Shown: positions 63,553 through 64,000 of the stretch, in pieces
How the letters are laid out: every line of letters begins with the position of its first letter
How positions within the stretch are numbered: the first letter of the stretch is position 1
Assembly (NCBI GenBank): GCA_963749115.1
Contig: CAVVLP010000014.1
Span: 124,001 to 188,000, forward strand
DNA from: SZUA-36 sp963749115
GTDB lineage: Bacteria; Pseudomonadota; Gammaproteobacteria; Xanthomonadales; SZUA-36
DNA: 64,000 nt
Reading direction: 5' to 3'
Notes under the pieces: generated by a model
Databases searched by the model: none
What the model was told of the DNA's origin: nothing
The model's input: the letters and a program-made list of their open reading frames with translations, nothing else
Made by a program: the position numbers and the translations under genes

Positions 63553-63581
63553 CGCCAGGTTTAAAAACACATTAATTACCC

Positions 63582-64000
63582 ATGCCACTGCTCATAACCG
63601 GAATCAGTCATCACACTGCAACGCTGGAAATCCGCGAGAGAATCGCTATCACTCGGTTGGACTATGCTGCGCGTGTGAAGGAACTACATGCGCTTGATGG
63701 GGTTGAAGAAGTCGTGGTGGTCAGTACCTGTAACCGCACCGAAATTTACAGCATCGGCCCGAAACAAAGCCGTGAACAGGTTTATCAATGGCTGCAAGCC
63801 AAAGGAGGTTTGAGTGATGCTGAAATGGCCAAGCACTGTTATGTACGCGAACGCGAGCAGGCAGTGCGCCACCTTTTCCGGGTTGCAGGCGGGCTGGAGT
63901 CACTGGTGCTGGGCGAGTCACAAATTGTTGGACAGCTGAAAGATGCCTGGCAAATGGCAAACGATGCTGACGGTGTCGGCAAGGTGCTGGACCGTCTGTT
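63582..64000 (+). CDS. hemA: Glutamyl-tRNA reductase HemA, 3' end outside the window
   Basis: First committed step of haem synthesis by the C5 route: reduces glutamyl-tRNA to glutamate semialdehyde with NADPH. The visible 139 residues begin MPLLITGISHHTATLEIRER and include the catalytic Cys in VVVVSTCNRTEIYS (about residue 50), HLFRVAGGLESLVLGESQIVGQLKDAW and the start of the linker to the NADPH domain. ATG 63582 is preceded by an A/T-rich stretch without a clear ribosome site. The gene continues past base 64000. Confidence 0.96.
   Translation, partial: MPLLITGISHHTATLEIRERIAITRLDYAARVKELHALDGVEEVVVVSTCNRTEIYSIGPKQSREQVYQWLQAKGGLSDAEMAKHCYVREREQAVRHLFRVAGGLESLVLGESQIVGQLKDAWQMANDADGVGKVLDRL

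Overview
The window looks like a chromosome segment of a marine-type, non-enteric gammaproteobacterium. The evidence is gene order. The run hemA - TPR lipoprotein - lolB - ispE - tRNA-Gln - prs - rplY - pth - ychF, then tRNA-Tyr/Gly/Thr - tuf - tRNA-Trp - secE - nusG - rplKAJL - rpoBC - rpsLG - fusA - tuf - S10/spc/alpha operons, is the arrangement known from Pseudomonas-like gammaproteobacteria. Protein sequences such as EF-Tu, RpoB, DsbB and LolB agree. I cannot name a genus.

Layout. 1-1053: the end of asnA. 1130-8426 (minus): a complete propionyl-CoA to succinyl-CoA module (methylmalonyl-CoA mutase, propionyl-CoA carboxylase beta and alpha, MeaB chaperone, VOC-type epimerase). 8580-9922: an ABM-domain protein and a FabD-type acyltransferase. 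10145-11987: typA. 12017-15779 (minus): an M61 peptidase, class II DAHP synthase and dsbB. 15907-20320 (plus): hutUHI for histidine breakdown. 20321-21126: a gene-free stretch with two large multi-hairpin palindromic elements and a Fur-box candidate. 21127-23539: feoAB for ferrous iron uptake. 23613-55847 (minus): the translation/transcription supercluster from rplQ back to the tRNA-Tyr gene. 55943-61035: ychF, pth, rplY, prs, tRNA-Gln and ispE, with a third palindromic element between rplY and prs. 61040-63405: lolB and a TPR lipoprotein. 63582 onwards: hemA, running off the window.

The supercluster makes most of the ribosome, RNA polymerase core (alpha, beta, beta'), EF-G and EF-Tu, NusG and the SecY/SecE translocon. 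It is divided by visible control points: a promoter before the tRNA genes, a long structured leader before rplJ, a hairpin between rplL and rpoB, a terminator after rpoC, a near-consensus promoter plus terminator-like leader before rpsL, and a promoter before rpsM.

At least seven genes (pccA, the mutase gene, typA, rplF, rplP, one tuf copy, ispE; probably also dsbB) carry one-base reading-frame breaks. Several are indispensable single-copy genes and each becomes full length when one base is added or removed, so sequencing or assembly indels are the likeliest cause. The most unusual unexplained signal is the family of three intergenic palindromic elements (20369-20570, 20602-20863, 58701-58986) that share a hairpin with a CATCCCTG core.
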